A stretch of DNA of 64,000 nucleotides from Ferrimicrobium sp. Lineage in GTDB: Bacteria; Actinomycetota; Acidimicrobiia; Acidimicrobiales; Acidimicrobiaceae. The stretch is taken from positions 1 through 64,000 of the forward strand of contig JALCZJ010000004.1 of NCBI GenBank assembly GCA_022690815.1. The letters run 5' to 3'. Under the pieces are notes generated by a model. It was not told the DNA's origin. It ran no database searches and saw only the letters and a program-made list of their open reading frames with translations. The translations under genes were made by a program, and so were the position numbers. Of this stretch, positions 48,163 through 57,668 are shown in pieces (positions within the stretch are counted from its first letter, which is position 1; each line of letters opens with the position of its first letter).

Positions 48163-48848
48163 ACCTCGAAACCTACGCTGTAGTCGCCGACTTGTACCTG
48201 GCCCGAGGCCAGGAGGTGAATAGCAACCGCCCAGCCTTCACCGGAGACGTCTTAGCTGACGTCCCGATCCCAGGTATTCAGGATGGTGGGATGGCCGTCA
48301 TTGTCGCCCATCCATGCACCATGCGCGGGTCCCAGGCGCGAATGCGAGAACGCATCCTCGTCGCAGCAGTTCGCGGGCATAGCCGAATCGGGCGCGAGGC
48401 TTGGACGAAGGGCTACTACGACTTCATGCCGTTTCCCGAGCTCATCAACAGCAACTTCTATGTCGGTCGGCTCGACGAACTCGGGACGGCCCTAACAGTC
48501 GATCTCAACACTGCCAAACGAGTAGCGTGCCTGTCGGAGTACGGGGTGAACCTTCTCCAGCAACGACTTATCTGGCACTTTACGCGCCTTGCAGTCGAGA
48601 CCTTCCGCATCCAAGAAGCGTTTGCACACACCTACGAAGAAGCTGATCTTCTAGAAGAGTGGAGCGATACTCTATCATTGACGGGAGTATCCCACGCGGA
48701 TGCCGCTGCAAGCTTCGAGGAGTTCATCAGAGCGGATCACGGGAACGGCCGTACGCTGCAAGAAGATCTCCGGGACGTCCAGCGTCGTTCGGCAGTCCGA
48801 GTTGCATGCCGAAATGAGGCCCGGCGCCTCTCGTCAGGCTCGGCCTGA
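48159..48848 (+). CDS. Unknown protein, third gene of the TIR module operon
   Basis: 229 aa from TTG 48159, overlapping the HTH stop (TTGA). Not recognised. Visible features: MNLETYAVVADLYLARGQEV at the N-terminus, an IVAHPCTMRGSQARMRERI segment with His and Cys around residue 50, and a mostly helical second half (LLQQRLIWHFTRLAVETFRI). No membrane helix. From its position after an antitoxin-like gene it may be the effector or partner of that protein, but no toxin fold is evident. Confidence 0.75.
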   Translation: MNLETYAVVADLYLARGQEVNSNRPAFTGDVLADVPIPGIQDGGMAVIVAHPCTMRGSQARMRERILVAAVRGHSRIGREAWTKGYYDFMPFPELINSNFYVGRLDELGTALTVDLNTAKRVACLSEYGVNLLQQRLIWHFTRLAVETFRIQEAFAHTYEEADLLEEWSDTLSLTGVSHADAAASFEEFIRADHGNGRTLQEDLRDVQRRSAVRVACRNEARRLSSGSA

Positions 48849-49394
48849 CCGGTTGTGTATGGGTGAACGCGTTCCGGATGGCTTGCAGCTCAGCGACGTA
48901 GCGGTCGTCCGAAACCAGGGGTTTTGCAACATTCTGGATGCACGCTACTTGGTATGGCTGGGTCTGTAGAATGGAATGGCGTTGGGGACGAGATGGACCA
49001 GGGAAAAGTCACCAGGCACTAGCGTCGTGATTACGTGTTAGCTTCGGCGCAGCCAGGGGCAGCGATGAGTAGTGCGTCTCGCGCCTTAGCTCGCGGACTA
49101 TCGGGTCGGACAGTTCGATGCCAATCACTTGGACGTTACTCACTACCAGCACAATGCCAATCCGCCCGGTGCCAAGGGCGAGCCCCGAAGCACAGCTCGA
49201 GTCAGTCAGATCCTTGAGTCATTGTTGATCACACCAAGGGCCTAAATGGTGGATATTTTGACTAGTGTTTGCGATATAGTGCGCCGCAGTCCTTCCTTGA
49301 CTCCATGGTCGAGCATGATGTTGACTATGCGTCGTTCGGACAGCCACGCGGTGGGGCATTGTAGCGAGCACTGATGACGACTTCGACACCAGAA
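48849..49394. other. Intergenic region
   Basis: About 545 bases between two genes that end towards each other. Short frames only (48700-48969, 49035-49217). No terminator of clear strength. Confidence 0.4.
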
Positions 49395-52300
49395 CTACCT
49401 TTCAGCTGCATTGATATTTCTTGTGGCACTGTTCTCGACAAAACCGATATGGCCGTGCGTCTCGCTCGTATTCACCGTGCTATTAGAGAGCCTGACAACA
49501 GCCTTTACCGCGGAGCTAGCCCTTCTCCACTGCCCAAGCTGTTCGATGCTATCGACGCATTCCTCCTTGCCGATGACCGTGTTACCGGTGATGTTCCACT
49601 GTTCTCGATAGGCTGCAATCGTCGCGACGTTTGCCAACCAAGCTGCTTGGTGTGTTGGATCTGATGGCATCTGTCCGAGTAGTTGTACCCACTTGGCCCG
49701 CTCCTCTATTGCCCGTTCAGCGAGTGCGATAGCACGTTGCTCGATTGCACGCTCACGCTCGATAAGGGCTTGGCCCAGGTCTGGATCGGTTACCTCGGTC
49801 GCTCTTGGGATGAGTCCCGCGATAAGGTTGCTTGCCCCGATCCGCCTGCTGCCATGCTTGTGCGTCCAACTCGCTACTCGGTTGGCTAACACCGCCGCTA
49901 GGTCATCGGCATCATCGAATTGGCGTGCTGTAACGATTGTTGGGAAGTCATTGTCGATGTCAATTCCACGTGCCTTTGCACCTCGAAGGGCTGAGAGTAG
50001 TGGTCCGTACGCTGAGCTCTCTCGAATCTGTTCTAGGTGTTCATCCGTTAGACCCGAGCGCGTAAGTAACTCGTTCCACCGCTCCTCTTCGGCGATTCTT
50101 GCGATCGTCTCATACTCCCCATGGAGCCGGATGATTCCTTCTGCTTCCTCGTGTTCTTTCCGGATCATCTCATGGGCTCCCATCTCTGATCCCTGATTGG
50201 CAAGACAGGTGATAAGGACTTGGCGAGCGGATTGTACTTCGGTCGTCCCCTCATGTGCAGTCGCGGGATCTGGGTCATAGTGGGTATCGACATAGAGGAG
50301 GTTTGCCTCTCTCCCTCTCGTAGCTGCGACGTAAAGAACCTCTCGTGGAGTTGTACTGGTGATCATCGCATGGGCAGTATCGAGCGTTCGTCCCTGTGCA
50401 CGATACGCAGTCGTGGCATAGGCCAACTCGACATGTTCGGCCACATAGTCAGGTGGCAGTGTGACTTCTCCTCTTCCTCCAAGGCGTCTGATGGTCATAG
50501 TGCCGTCGTTACTGGTCGCTATTACCCGCCAACGATCACCGTTCTTCACCCACCCCTTGCCGGTTGTGAGTAGTCGATTGTTCTCTCGAGTTACGACCTC
50601 ATCACCAACCCCAGCTACAGCCCCATCGACCAAGCTCAACCCCGACTCTGCTACCTCACCTGTGGCAACCCTGTCGACTCTGGCTCGGTTGTTCAACTCG
50701 GTTACCGTATCCGAATCCCCCGCGATCATGAGTGAGTCCTTGCCCGCTGTGACGTCGCTCCTCCAGGCCTGATAGAGTGTCTCGATCAACTCCTCTCGTT
50801 CACCCTCTTTGATCCTTTGGTGCGTCTCATAGGCATCGATCGCCTCCTCGTCACCTATGCGTAGCTCCATGCTCGCTGTCCTCTCCCAGGCATGGACAAA
50901 GCGGCGAACATCGCTCAACGTCGGCACCACCATGTCTCCTCGCTCTCGAACCAGGGATCCAAACATCCCACCGGCTGTAATGCTCGAGATCTGAGCCGGA
51001 TCTCCAACCAGTAACACCTTGGCATCGGCCTCTTGGGCGGCACTTACAAGCTCATCTAAGGCAAAGGTTCCAATGAGAGAGGCCTCATCGATGATGACCA
51101 ACTGACCGGGGTGAAAGCGCCACCGGGTGAGCAGCCCCTGTAGCCTTTCGATCTCCCTTTGGCGGGCGCCCCTTTGCTCTGGAGCATCTGGAATTACCGC
51201 GGTAAGGCTGGCCAGGCGATCGCGTTCTGCCTGTCTCCTGGCGCTCTGTCGCCACTCATGGAGCCACTTGGCGGTGTTCTCGGTCTCGATGCCGAGCTCA
51301 TCGGCTAGCACCTGGGCAGCCGTTGCCGATGGAGCTAGCCCAATGACGCTACCTGGTCCATGTTCTAGCTCCCAAGCAGCACGTAGGCCAGCCATCGTCG
51401 TCGTCTTGCCGGTACCCGCTGGTCCAACGAGTAGATCAAGGCGACGAGGAGAGGTGGCGATCGCCTCAACTGTCAGGGCTTGATCGGAGCTCATCGTAAA
51501 GTTTTTTCCCGGTAGGTTTACCTCGGTAATAGCCTTGACGGTGCTGACCGAAACGACCGGAGCATCAAGGGACCTGGCGGCCCGAAACAGATCTGTCTCG
51601 GCATCCAAGAGGGTTGCGGTGGTATAGAGATGGCGCTCCTTTGGTCGCATCCGAGAGCTGCCGTCTGCTCTTTGAAACCGCTCTGGTAGGTGATAGAGCT
51701 CAGGTGAGCTGATCTGGATCGCCTCGCCCAGGGCGATCTCTGTCGTTCGCTCTGCAACCGCTACCCGGTCGTCGGGGCTGACAAAGCGTAACCCCTGGAG
51801 TTGGCGATGGACCTCGGCTAGGACGTTTGTGCGTCCAAAGGTGGCGTGACGCTCTGAGACCCCCTCGAGGGCTAGGCCCGCAACTTCTTGGAGCATCTCT
51901 TTACTGAGATCGCCGGCACGAAGTAGTGGCAACTCATTGCGATTCGCCAAGCTGGCAACGAAGGTAGTTGGGTCATCATCGAGGTAGCGGGCTGCTCGCT
52001 GGCGCCAGTCATCTGTCATCTCGGCGAGGCTTCGATGCACCTTGTCCTGGCGGGTCTCGAGGTTGGCCTGTTGGGCGAGGCGTACCGATTCGACCGCACT
52101 TGGGGTTCGTCCATGAGCGAGAGTAAATTGCTCTACGAGATGTGCCTTGTGTTCTCTGACCGCCGCTACCCGCTGTGAGAACTCTTCCATGAGATCTATT
52201 GGCACTCCTATCATCTCAGACTTTGACATCCCACCTGGGGTCACCCTCTCTTCCCAGCCAACCCCGAGGGCCTCGGTGAGAAGGTCAGACAATACTCCTT

Positions 52301-53081
52301 CGTGCATCACGCCAAGGGTCACGATGGACTTATACAGGCCACTCCCATCGAGGGTTCGCCACTTGCCATCAGAGATTGACTTGGCTCGGTTCCAGACGAT
52401 GACATGATCGTGGAGCTGTGGATCACCAGCTCGGCTGTCATAGTGGGTAAAGCTTGCAGCACTAATGCCGGTGACGTCCTCCTGGAGAACGCCGTTCTTA
52501 CCAGAGCGTGAGTGAATCACCTCACGTTCTGCATAGCCAAGGACATAGTCGATAGCTCGTTGATGACACCGATAGATAATTGCCTTGGTCTCCGAATCGG
52601 CTAGAGCCCATGCAACAGAGACGGATTTAGAGGGTGAGAAGGTGAGATCGAAACCAGCTACCGGCTTGCCGATCTTCTTTTCAGCTTGGGCCTCTTCGGC
52701 CTTGATCGTTTCAATCGCCAAGGCTCGATCCTCCTCTGTGAGAGTCTCTGGTAACCGGGCAACTCTGGCCTTGATCCGATCGGCCATGCTCACCCGTCGG
52801 ATTCGTAACGCCTGTCCAACTGGATCACCAGTGAGTGGATCAGCAACAAGTCCAAGCATGTTCCACAACTGAGATTCGGTGACCTCTGAACCATGCTCTA
52901 CCCCCTTCCCCCCTCCGAGATCAGCCAGCCCTCTACCCTTCCATCGACCCGGTGGGGTGCCAGACTCTGCGTAGTAACGGGTCAGCTCTGAGCTCTGATC
53001 TCCTCGGCCATCACCTACGGCGATCGAGTCCATGAGGTACCTATAACCCTGGCCGAGGGAGAGCTTGCGGATGGTGAGCAT
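49395..53081 (-). CDS. MobF-family conjugative relaxase-helicase (TrwC/TraA type)
   Basis: 1228 aa. Starting at ATG 53081 gives MLTIRKLSLGQGYRYLMD, with the relaxase Tyr at residue 13 or 15. The metal-binding three-His motif is HYDSRAGDPQLHDH near 213-226. A RecD2-like helicase follows: Walker A GPAGTGKTT near 552, Walker B VIIDEASLIGTFAL near 660, GDPAQISSI, and motif VI-like YATTAYRAQGRTLDTAHAM and YVAATRGREANLLYV near 890-930. A coiled, Arg/Glu-rich tail completes it. The enzyme nicks oriT and unwinds the strand for transfer. The longer frame to 53204 starts in sequence that lacks family features. No TraD or T4SS gene is nearby. Confidence 0.95.
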   Translation of the reverse strand: MLTIRKLSLGQGYRYLMDSIAVGDGRGDQSSELTRYYAESGTPPGRWKGRGLADLGGGKGVEHGSEVTESQLWNMLGLVADPLTGDPVGQALRIRRVSMADRIKARVARLPETLTEEDRALAIETIKAEEAQAEKKIGKPVAGFDLTFSPSKSVSVAWALADSETKAIIYRCHQRAIDYVLGYAEREVIHSRSGKNGVLQEDVTGISAASFTHYDSRAGDPQLHDHVIVWNRAKSISDGKWRTLDGSGLYKSIVTLGVMHEGVLSDLLTEALGVGWEERVTPGGMSKSEMIGVPIDLMEEFSQRVAAVREHKAHLVEQFTLAHGRTPSAVESVRLAQQANLETRQDKVHRSLAEMTDDWRQRAARYLDDDPTTFVASLANRNELPLLRAGDLSKEMLQEVAGLALEGVSERHATFGRTNVLAEVHRQLQGLRFVSPDDRVAVAERTTEIALGEAIQISSPELYHLPERFQRADGSSRMRPKERHLYTTATLLDAETDLFRAARSLDAPVVSVSTVKAITEVNLPGKNFTMSSDQALTVEAIATSPRRLDLLVGPAGTGKTTTMAGLRAAWELEHGPGSVIGLAPSATAAQVLADELGIETENTAKWLHEWRQSARRQAERDRLASLTAVIPDAPEQRGARQREIERLQGLLTRWRFHPGQLVIIDEASLIGTFALDELVSAAQEADAKVLLVGDPAQISSITAGGMFGSLVRERGDMVVPTLSDVRRFVHAWERTASMELRIGDEEAIDAYETHQRIKEGEREELIETLYQAWRSDVTAGKDSLMIAGDSDTVTELNNRARVDRVATGEVAESGLSLVDGAVAGVGDEVVTRENNRLLTTGKGWVKNGDRWRVIATSNDGTMTIRRLGGRGEVTLPPDYVAEHVELAYATTAYRAQGRTLDTAHAMITSTTPREVLYVAATRGREANLLYVDTHYDPDPATAHEGTTEVQSARQVLITCLANQGSEMGAHEMIRKEHEEAEGIIRLHGEYETIARIAEEERWNELLTRSGLTDEHLEQIRESSAYGPLLSALRGAKARGIDIDNDFPTIVTARQFDDADDLAAVLANRVASWTHKHGSRRIGASNLIAGLIPRATEVTDPDLGQALIERERAIEQRAIALAERAIEERAKWVQLLGQMPSDPTHQAAWLANVATIAAYREQWNITGNTVIGKEECVDSIEQLGQWRRASSAVKAVVRLSNSTVNTSETHGHIGFVENSATRNINAAER

Positions 53082-53213
53082 GGGAGTGTTCCTTTGATAA
53101 AGGGGTGCCGAGTGTGTCCTTGTTAGGGGACCAAACGGTTGGAAATCTGTCACGCTCGTTGACGAATGTCCGTTCGAATTTCGCGATAGCGGCCTCGGAT
53201 GCAAGGCGTGTGG

Positions 53214-53263
53214 TAGGAGTTTGGCTACTTTGGGTGTGCTAGGAGTTTGGCTACTTTGGGTGT
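53214..53263. repeat. Tandem 24-bp repeat upstream of the relaxase
   Basis: TAGGAGTTTGGCTACTTTGG plus GTGT occurs at 53214-53237 and again at 53240-53263, with GC between. It lies about 130 bases upstream of the relaxase start and just before the IS21 fragment. It could be part of an oriT or the multiple end repeats of an IS21 element. Confidence 0.7.
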
Positions 53264-53307
53264 CCGGCTGAGCTAGGCCTTTGCTGGTGTGAGCGATAGG
53301 CTCTCTG

Positions 53308-53823
53308 TTGGATTGCCCTAAGGGTATGACTGTCGACGACCGGGTCTTTGTTGACAGTTTGCGAGCGCGGTTTTTCGCAGAAGAACCTGGTCATGTCAAT
53401 CGATCATCGATGCATCTCGTTGCCGAATTACCGCGCGGTGGTGATGGGAGGTTGGCACGTCTCATGAATGCCTGGTCCAAGGTGGAGGTGTTGATCTTGG
53501 ATGATTTCCTCATCCGACCCATCAGCCCGGATGCCGCCAGTGACACCTTGGAGGTGATCGAGGATCGTCATGGACTTCGCTCAACGATCCTTACCTCACA
53601 ACTCCCAGTTGCCAACTGGTACGCAAGCATTGGCGATCCGACGATCGCTGACGCTCTTCTTGACCGCTTAACAACGAACCTTCACCGCATCGAACTGAAC
53701 GGAGAATCGATGCGCAAAGTAGTCCCCCTCGACCGACCTACAGGGATTAGGAGTGGCCGAACACCTAGGATGAGAAAAATCAATCGCCGATCAAGAACGG
53801 TCACCAGAAAGGAGGTGAGGTAG
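53308..53823 (+). pseudogene. IS21-family helper ATPase (IstB) fragment
   Basis: The readable part starts about 53400 with SSMHLVAELPRGGDGRLARL and continues VEVLILDDFLIRPISPDAAS (Walker B), LEVIEDRHGLRSTILTSQLP, TIADALLDRLTTNLHRIEL and GESMRK, the conserved C-terminal half of IstB. The Walker A half and IstA are absent. The frame runs on with a basic tail. Confidence 0.87.
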
Positions 53824-53917
53824 GGGTTGGGCGTGGCACCCGATGACTACCCGAATGCTCACTCCCTGTCCGAAAACTCCGGATTCGGTGTCCGAAATGA
53901 GCGAAATGTGCAGGCTA

Positions 53918-54455
53918 GGGCCTCTAATCTCCTGATAGATGCCGTCGGCATAGACATAGGAGAAGGTGATCTTACCCAGGTCCCGTTTTTTCCACTCGTC
54001 GAACTGAGCTTTCCACTCGACTTTGAGGGAGGAGACGACATTTGGGGTCAGCTTCTTGGCTCCTTCACCGAGGACAACCTCAAGAACCTGGGCCATATCA
54101 CGTTCTGAGACCCCCTTCAGGTAGGCATAGGCGACCCAGGCATCGATGGACTTGGATCTGTGTAGGTGGGGAGGGATGAGTTTGGATGAGAAGTTGATCG
54201 ACCCATCGCCGTCACGAGAGCGGATTCTTGCTACCTCAACCTCGCTCGTCTCCGATCGCGGTGGTGATGGATCGCTCGGGGAGGTAGCCATTGCGTACTA
54301 CGTCCCTACCGGCACTCTTGAGCTCGTTTACCATCTCAGTCACCTCTACCTCAAGAGCGGTAGCGATGAGATGCCTTCCCATGAACGCGCAACAACTCGG
54401 TTATCGCATCAGTTACGGCGTAGGTGGGCTTACCCGAGAAGTCAGGGGTTATCAT
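53918..54455 (-). pseudogene. IS256/Mutator-family transposase N-terminal fragment
   Basis: The reverse strand starts at ATG 54455 (MITPDFSGKPTYAVTDAITE), then shifts frames near 54380 and 54250: EVTEMVNELKSAGRDVVRNG, YLPERSITTAIGDERG, and then FSSKLIPPHLHRSKSIDAWV, AYLKGVSERDMAQVLEVVLG and KKRDLGKITFSYVYADGIYQ. It is cut just after the first catalytic Asp, before most of the DDE domain. IS remnant. Confidence 0.85.
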
Positions 54456-55347
54456 GGTCACCTGCGATTTCCTTTCTGATTGTGTTTTGTTTTCTTACTG
54501 ACATTCCAGTAGGAAATCTGCACCCAACCAGGCCACTCACCTCAAACTTTCCCCCCCGCGCTCATCAGTAGGCCATACTCAACTTTTCCTGTTACCTCCC
54601 CATCCTCCCAGCGCTCGGATACCTCAAGGGAGATGATCCCTAGCAAATCATTGGCCAGTTTGGCCCAGATAATCGAAGGATGCGGGGTCGACGACTCCTC
54701 CTCAAGTGCCATGACGAGTGTGACCGGTCCGCCTGTGAAATAGACGGTTCCTCTCTATTGTAGCGAGGTCGGCAACTCAGTTAGCGTCTCCTCGGCTGGA
54801 GGTAGCATAAGAGCGTGGTTCTGGCCTCTTCGTCTTGTTCATTGCCATCATGGCACGATCACGAGCTGCTAAGTGGCTGGGAGACCTTAACGGTGATCAA
54901 GTTAAAAGCCACCCAGTGTAACAGCAACTGTCAATATGTTTGTCCTCCAAACGGATGACAGAGACTGCAATCACCGTCGGCAAGCGCTCAACTCGTTGGT
55001 CACCAGAATCGTAGGTTCATAACTCAACCACGTGAGAGAGTAAAGAGCAAGGACCGTCTTTGATCCGTCTGAGCTGCCCATATTCAATCGCAATATCACC
55101 CAAAGGCCCATGTTCCTCTGTTGGTGAAACCCATGTCGCAACTGGTCCTACCTCGGCTGACAGTCTCCCCCTACGAATGTTGGACACCGATCCTGGGGTT
55201 TTCAGCTGTCAGATGCCAAACATCCTGGTAGTAGGTATATTTTCGCTAATTTGTCATAATGCTGTGAGAACGTCGCCACGATGTGTTAGGTTAAGAGATG
55301 TACCAGACGATAACTCTGGTAGTGATAATTACCATAAGGGGGTAAAG
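54456..55347. other. Region without a convincing gene
   Basis: About 890 bases. A possible -35/-10 pair (TTGTCA next to TAAT at about 55251-55260) is not well spaced. Lower GC than the chromosome on both sides. Reverse frames are short and interrupted. Confidence 0.4.
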
Positions 55348-55419
55348 ATGAAGGTACCAGGCATGGTTGGTGGGGGCACTGTGGCTCTCAGTTTTCGTCT
55401 GGCTAGCGTAAGGAGCTAG
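55348..55419 (+). CDS. Possible 23-aa peptide, MKVPGMVGGG start
   Basis: ATG 55348 follows AAGGGGG at 55336-55342. It encodes 23 residues with a Gly-Gly-Gly run and a basic tail (SFRLASVRS). It is 169 bases before the 53-aa peptide gene. Too short to judge by coding statistics; only the ribosome binding site supports it. Confidence 0.25.
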   Translation: MKVPGMVGGGTVALSFRLASVRS

Positions 55420-55587
55420 GGTGGGCTCGACGGCGACACATTCTCCGGATAAGGCGTAACATGATCGATAGCCGGGAGGTTCTGTTTGCACGATACCCCT
55501 GGATAACTCATAGTGTCCCACGCATCATTGGTCGATGCGCTCTTTGGAACCCGTGGATAGAAGAAACTGAGAGGAGGTGAATGAATA

Positions 55588-55749
55588 ATGTCTGACCTGG
55601 AAACAATGGTAATGGAAGCTATGAGCGATCTCCAAGGCCGTGAAGCCGAGGGTGATTTTACCCTTGAAATAACGAATTTGGAGGATGTCGATATGGCTGA
55701 TGGCGGGCACACTATAGCACGTCGTTACCGAATTACATATGAAACATGA
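55588..55749 (+). CDS. 53-aa peptide with Gly-Gly motif, candidate RiPP precursor
   Basis: ATG 55588 follows GAGGAGGTG at 55571-55579. The first 40 residues are acidic and hydrophobic, like a leader peptide (EITNLEDVDMADGG at 27-40). The last 13 residues, HTIARRYRITYET, are basic and contain Thr and Tyr, so they look like a core. A Gly-Gly before a compositional change is typical of double-glycine leaders of bacteriocins and other RiPPs. A hairpin separates it from an M29-like metallopeptidase gene, a 110-aa unknown and an MFS exporter. No Cys, and no known modifying enzyme, so the RiPP assignment is inference. Confidence 0.55.
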   Translation: MSDLETMVMEAMSDLQGREAEGDFTLEITNLEDVDMADGGHTIARRYRITYET

Positions 55750-55760
55750 TATGTAGACGT

Positions 55761-55805
55761 GGGGGTCGGCAACCTCCGTGAATTGTTTGCGGAGTGTCGG
55801 CCCCC
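55761..55805 (+). terminator. Hairpin between the peptide gene and its downstream operon
   Basis: GGGGGTCGGCA at 55761-55771 pairs with TGTCGGCCCCC at 55795-55805 (two wobbles), and inside it CTCCG pairs with CGGAG. No T tract follows. Such leaky hairpins after precursor genes let the short peptide mRNA exceed the downstream mRNA in many bacteriocin operons. Confidence 0.6.
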
Positions 55806-55870
55806 TTGTCGGATAGAGATTGGATGAGGTTAAAGCTTCGAATTTATACAAGCTCAGAAGGAGAGTGCTG

Positions 55871-57043
55871 ATGAACGAGGTTAGTGGTTGTACCACGTCT
55901 TTCCTCGAACCTGACGTAATAGCTGGGGTGGAGAGGTTTTGCGAGTATTACGTGGAGAGAGCTCAGCCCAGCGCAGTTTTAATCTGCTATACGGTAGAGT
56001 GTCGGCTAGCTGCGGCGACCGCGTTGTCCGTTCTTAGGTCTCGAGGTAATGTCAAGGGTAAACTCGACGGAGTTCCTATGGCTCCTCTCGATGATCCGGG
56101 CCTGAGTAGCCGTCTACAGGAGTCGATTACTGAGTGTGGATCTTTCGACCGTATCGTGATCATATCGTTCGAGCTGGAGACGATGTCACACTTTCCACTG
56201 TTTCGGCGGATTCTCGATGAGTTTGGCCCGGAGAAGTGCGAAGTGATTCGTTGTATTAGTGTATGCGAGGATTTTTTTCTGGAAACCATGACAGTGGAGC
56301 CCGCCGAACTGTCAAGGCTGAATGCTGGAGTGCTAACCCGACTGCAGTCAGCGAAGCAGCTCCATATAGAGACACCGTCTGGAACCATGTTAGATGTCGA
56401 ACTAGACTCGACGAAGTACACATGGATTAGCAATCGGGGACGGGCGCGCCCAGGTGGCTTCGTGATTTTGCCGCCAGGGGAAGTGGCGACCTTCCCGGCT
56501 CACGTGGAAGGGGTGCTGGTGGCAGAGAGTGCTTTGAACACTAACTTCTACACGAGAATTGATCCGCGCCTGGCTGCTCACCCTGTCACTGCTGTATTTA
56601 GGCGAGACAAGCTAGAGGATCTTAGTTGCGATGAGGCGTCCATACAGCGAGTCCTCAACATATGCAGGACTTTTCCGTTCTTCAATCGCGTGGGGGAAGT
56701 TGGCTTCGGTACTAACGTCGGAATCAGAAAGTTGAGTCCGCTGAACTCTCATATCAACGAGCGCTTGCCGGGTATTCATTTGGGCTTGGGTCAGCATAAT
56801 CAGACCCGGAATGTGGTTCCTGACGACTGCGAGGTACATCTTGATCTTATTTCCGCCGGCGCACTGGTTTGGGTAGATGGTGAGATAGATCCGTCTCTCG
56901 ACTTTTCGAGACTGGTCCCTTCTGACAACGAGCATCCGCTGACAAACGACGAGGATATCGACGGCGACTGCTGTGGTGTTCGAGATTCATTCTGTATTCG
57001 GCCAGATGGGGTCTTGCAGCCAGTTAAAGCGGGCAAGCGGTAG
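55871..57043 (+). CDS. M29-like metallopeptidase (aminopeptidase T/NicX fold)
   Basis: 390 aa from ATG 55871, after AGAAGGAGAG at 55856-55865. The C-terminal half carries the M29 metal site in order: Glu204 in LPPGEVATFP, Glu276 in VGEVGFGTN, His303 in PGIHLGLGQHN, and His323/Asp325 in CEVHLDLI. IETPSGTMLDVEL near residue 166 and GVLVAES also fit the M29/NicX family. The N-terminal 150 residues are unlike standard aminopeptidases. Members remove N-terminal residues from peptides or open rings in NicX. Next to a small peptide gene and an exporter, peptide trimming is a sensible guess. A second small ORF (57067) follows. Confidence 0.82.
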   Translation: MNEVSGCTTSFLEPDVIAGVERFCEYYVERAQPSAVLICYTVECRLAAATALSVLRSRGNVKGKLDGVPMAPLDDPGLSSRLQESITECGSFDRIVIISFELETMSHFPLFRRILDEFGPEKCEVIRCISVCEDFFLETMTVEPAELSRLNAGVLTRLQSAKQLHIETPSGTMLDVELDSTKYTWISNRGRARPGGFVILPPGEVATFPAHVEGVLVAESALNTNFYTRIDPRLAAHPVTAVFRRDKLEDLSCDEASIQRVLNICRTFPFFNRVGEVGFGTNVGIRKLSPLNSHINERLPGIHLGLGQHNQTRNVVPDDCEVHLDLISAGALVWVDGEIDPSLDFSRLVPSDNEHPLTNDEDIDGDCCGVRDSFCIRPDGVLQPVKAGKR

Positions 57044-57066
57044 CGCGGACAACCTGGGTTGGTGAG

Positions 57067-57171
57067 ATGAGTGTTCGTCCGTGTGTGGCTGGGCATGCCG
57101 GTGCAACGGATACCATAGTTGGGTTGTGCGAAAGTGATTGTGATTTGATACCTCCCGATGTGAGGGTTTAG
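57067..57171 (+). CDS. Possible 34-aa Cys-containing peptide
   Basis: ATG 57067, 23 bases after the M29-like gene. It encodes a short peptide with three Cys residues (positions 6, 21 and 25; GLCESDCDLIPPDV). No strong ribosome binding site (GGTTGGTGAG). May be chance, but belongs to the same orientation and gap as the candidate peptide cluster. Confidence 0.25.
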   Translation: MSVRPCVAGHAGATDTIVGLCESDCDLIPPDVRV

Positions 57172-57668
57172 TACTATATGCCATCTACGTTTTGTGAGGT
57201 TAAGTTGCTAATGTAGCGTACCAATCGCCGTGGCCGCTGAGTTTAGCGTAGCGTATTTGTTAGGGTGTAGGGCTTTGATGAACGTGGTTATCGGATCGAG
57301 GCGCTGTTGTGATTGTAAAAGGTGCTGTTGATGGCGGTGGCGCTTTGCAAGCGGTATGTTTGTGTTGTAGATTTTAGTATTTCGGAGGTGCGAAGAGGGG
57401 ATGTGCATCTTAATGCGTTTGGGTGCGACATCAACGAACTTTGCTATCAATCGAAAATGCTGTCGTAGGGCGAGCTTGGAGCCTCTGTAAATGCAGAGAT
57501 GTAGCAGTTTGGAAAGAGAACTCATCGTGTCGGCCCTTAAGTCGGTCGGATACGGGAAGCATTAGGTCTCCGCATTTCGGGTGTCTCGGTCGACAAGCTG
57601 ATATTGGTGACGAATCAAGCATTTCGTAGTTGAAAGTCAGTGGTCTTGTGTCACTCGACAGAAGGGTG
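57172..57668. other. Region between M29-like gene and the 110-aa gene
   Basis: About 500 bases, relatively AT-rich and with no reliable gene. No terminator was seen, so the downstream genes might be read from the same transcript or from an unseen promoter here. Confidence 0.35.

Noticed and set aside
57423-57629. 68-codon frame between the M29-like and 110-aa genes
   Set aside because: No ribosome binding site and overlaps an equally long reverse frame; no reason to prefer either.
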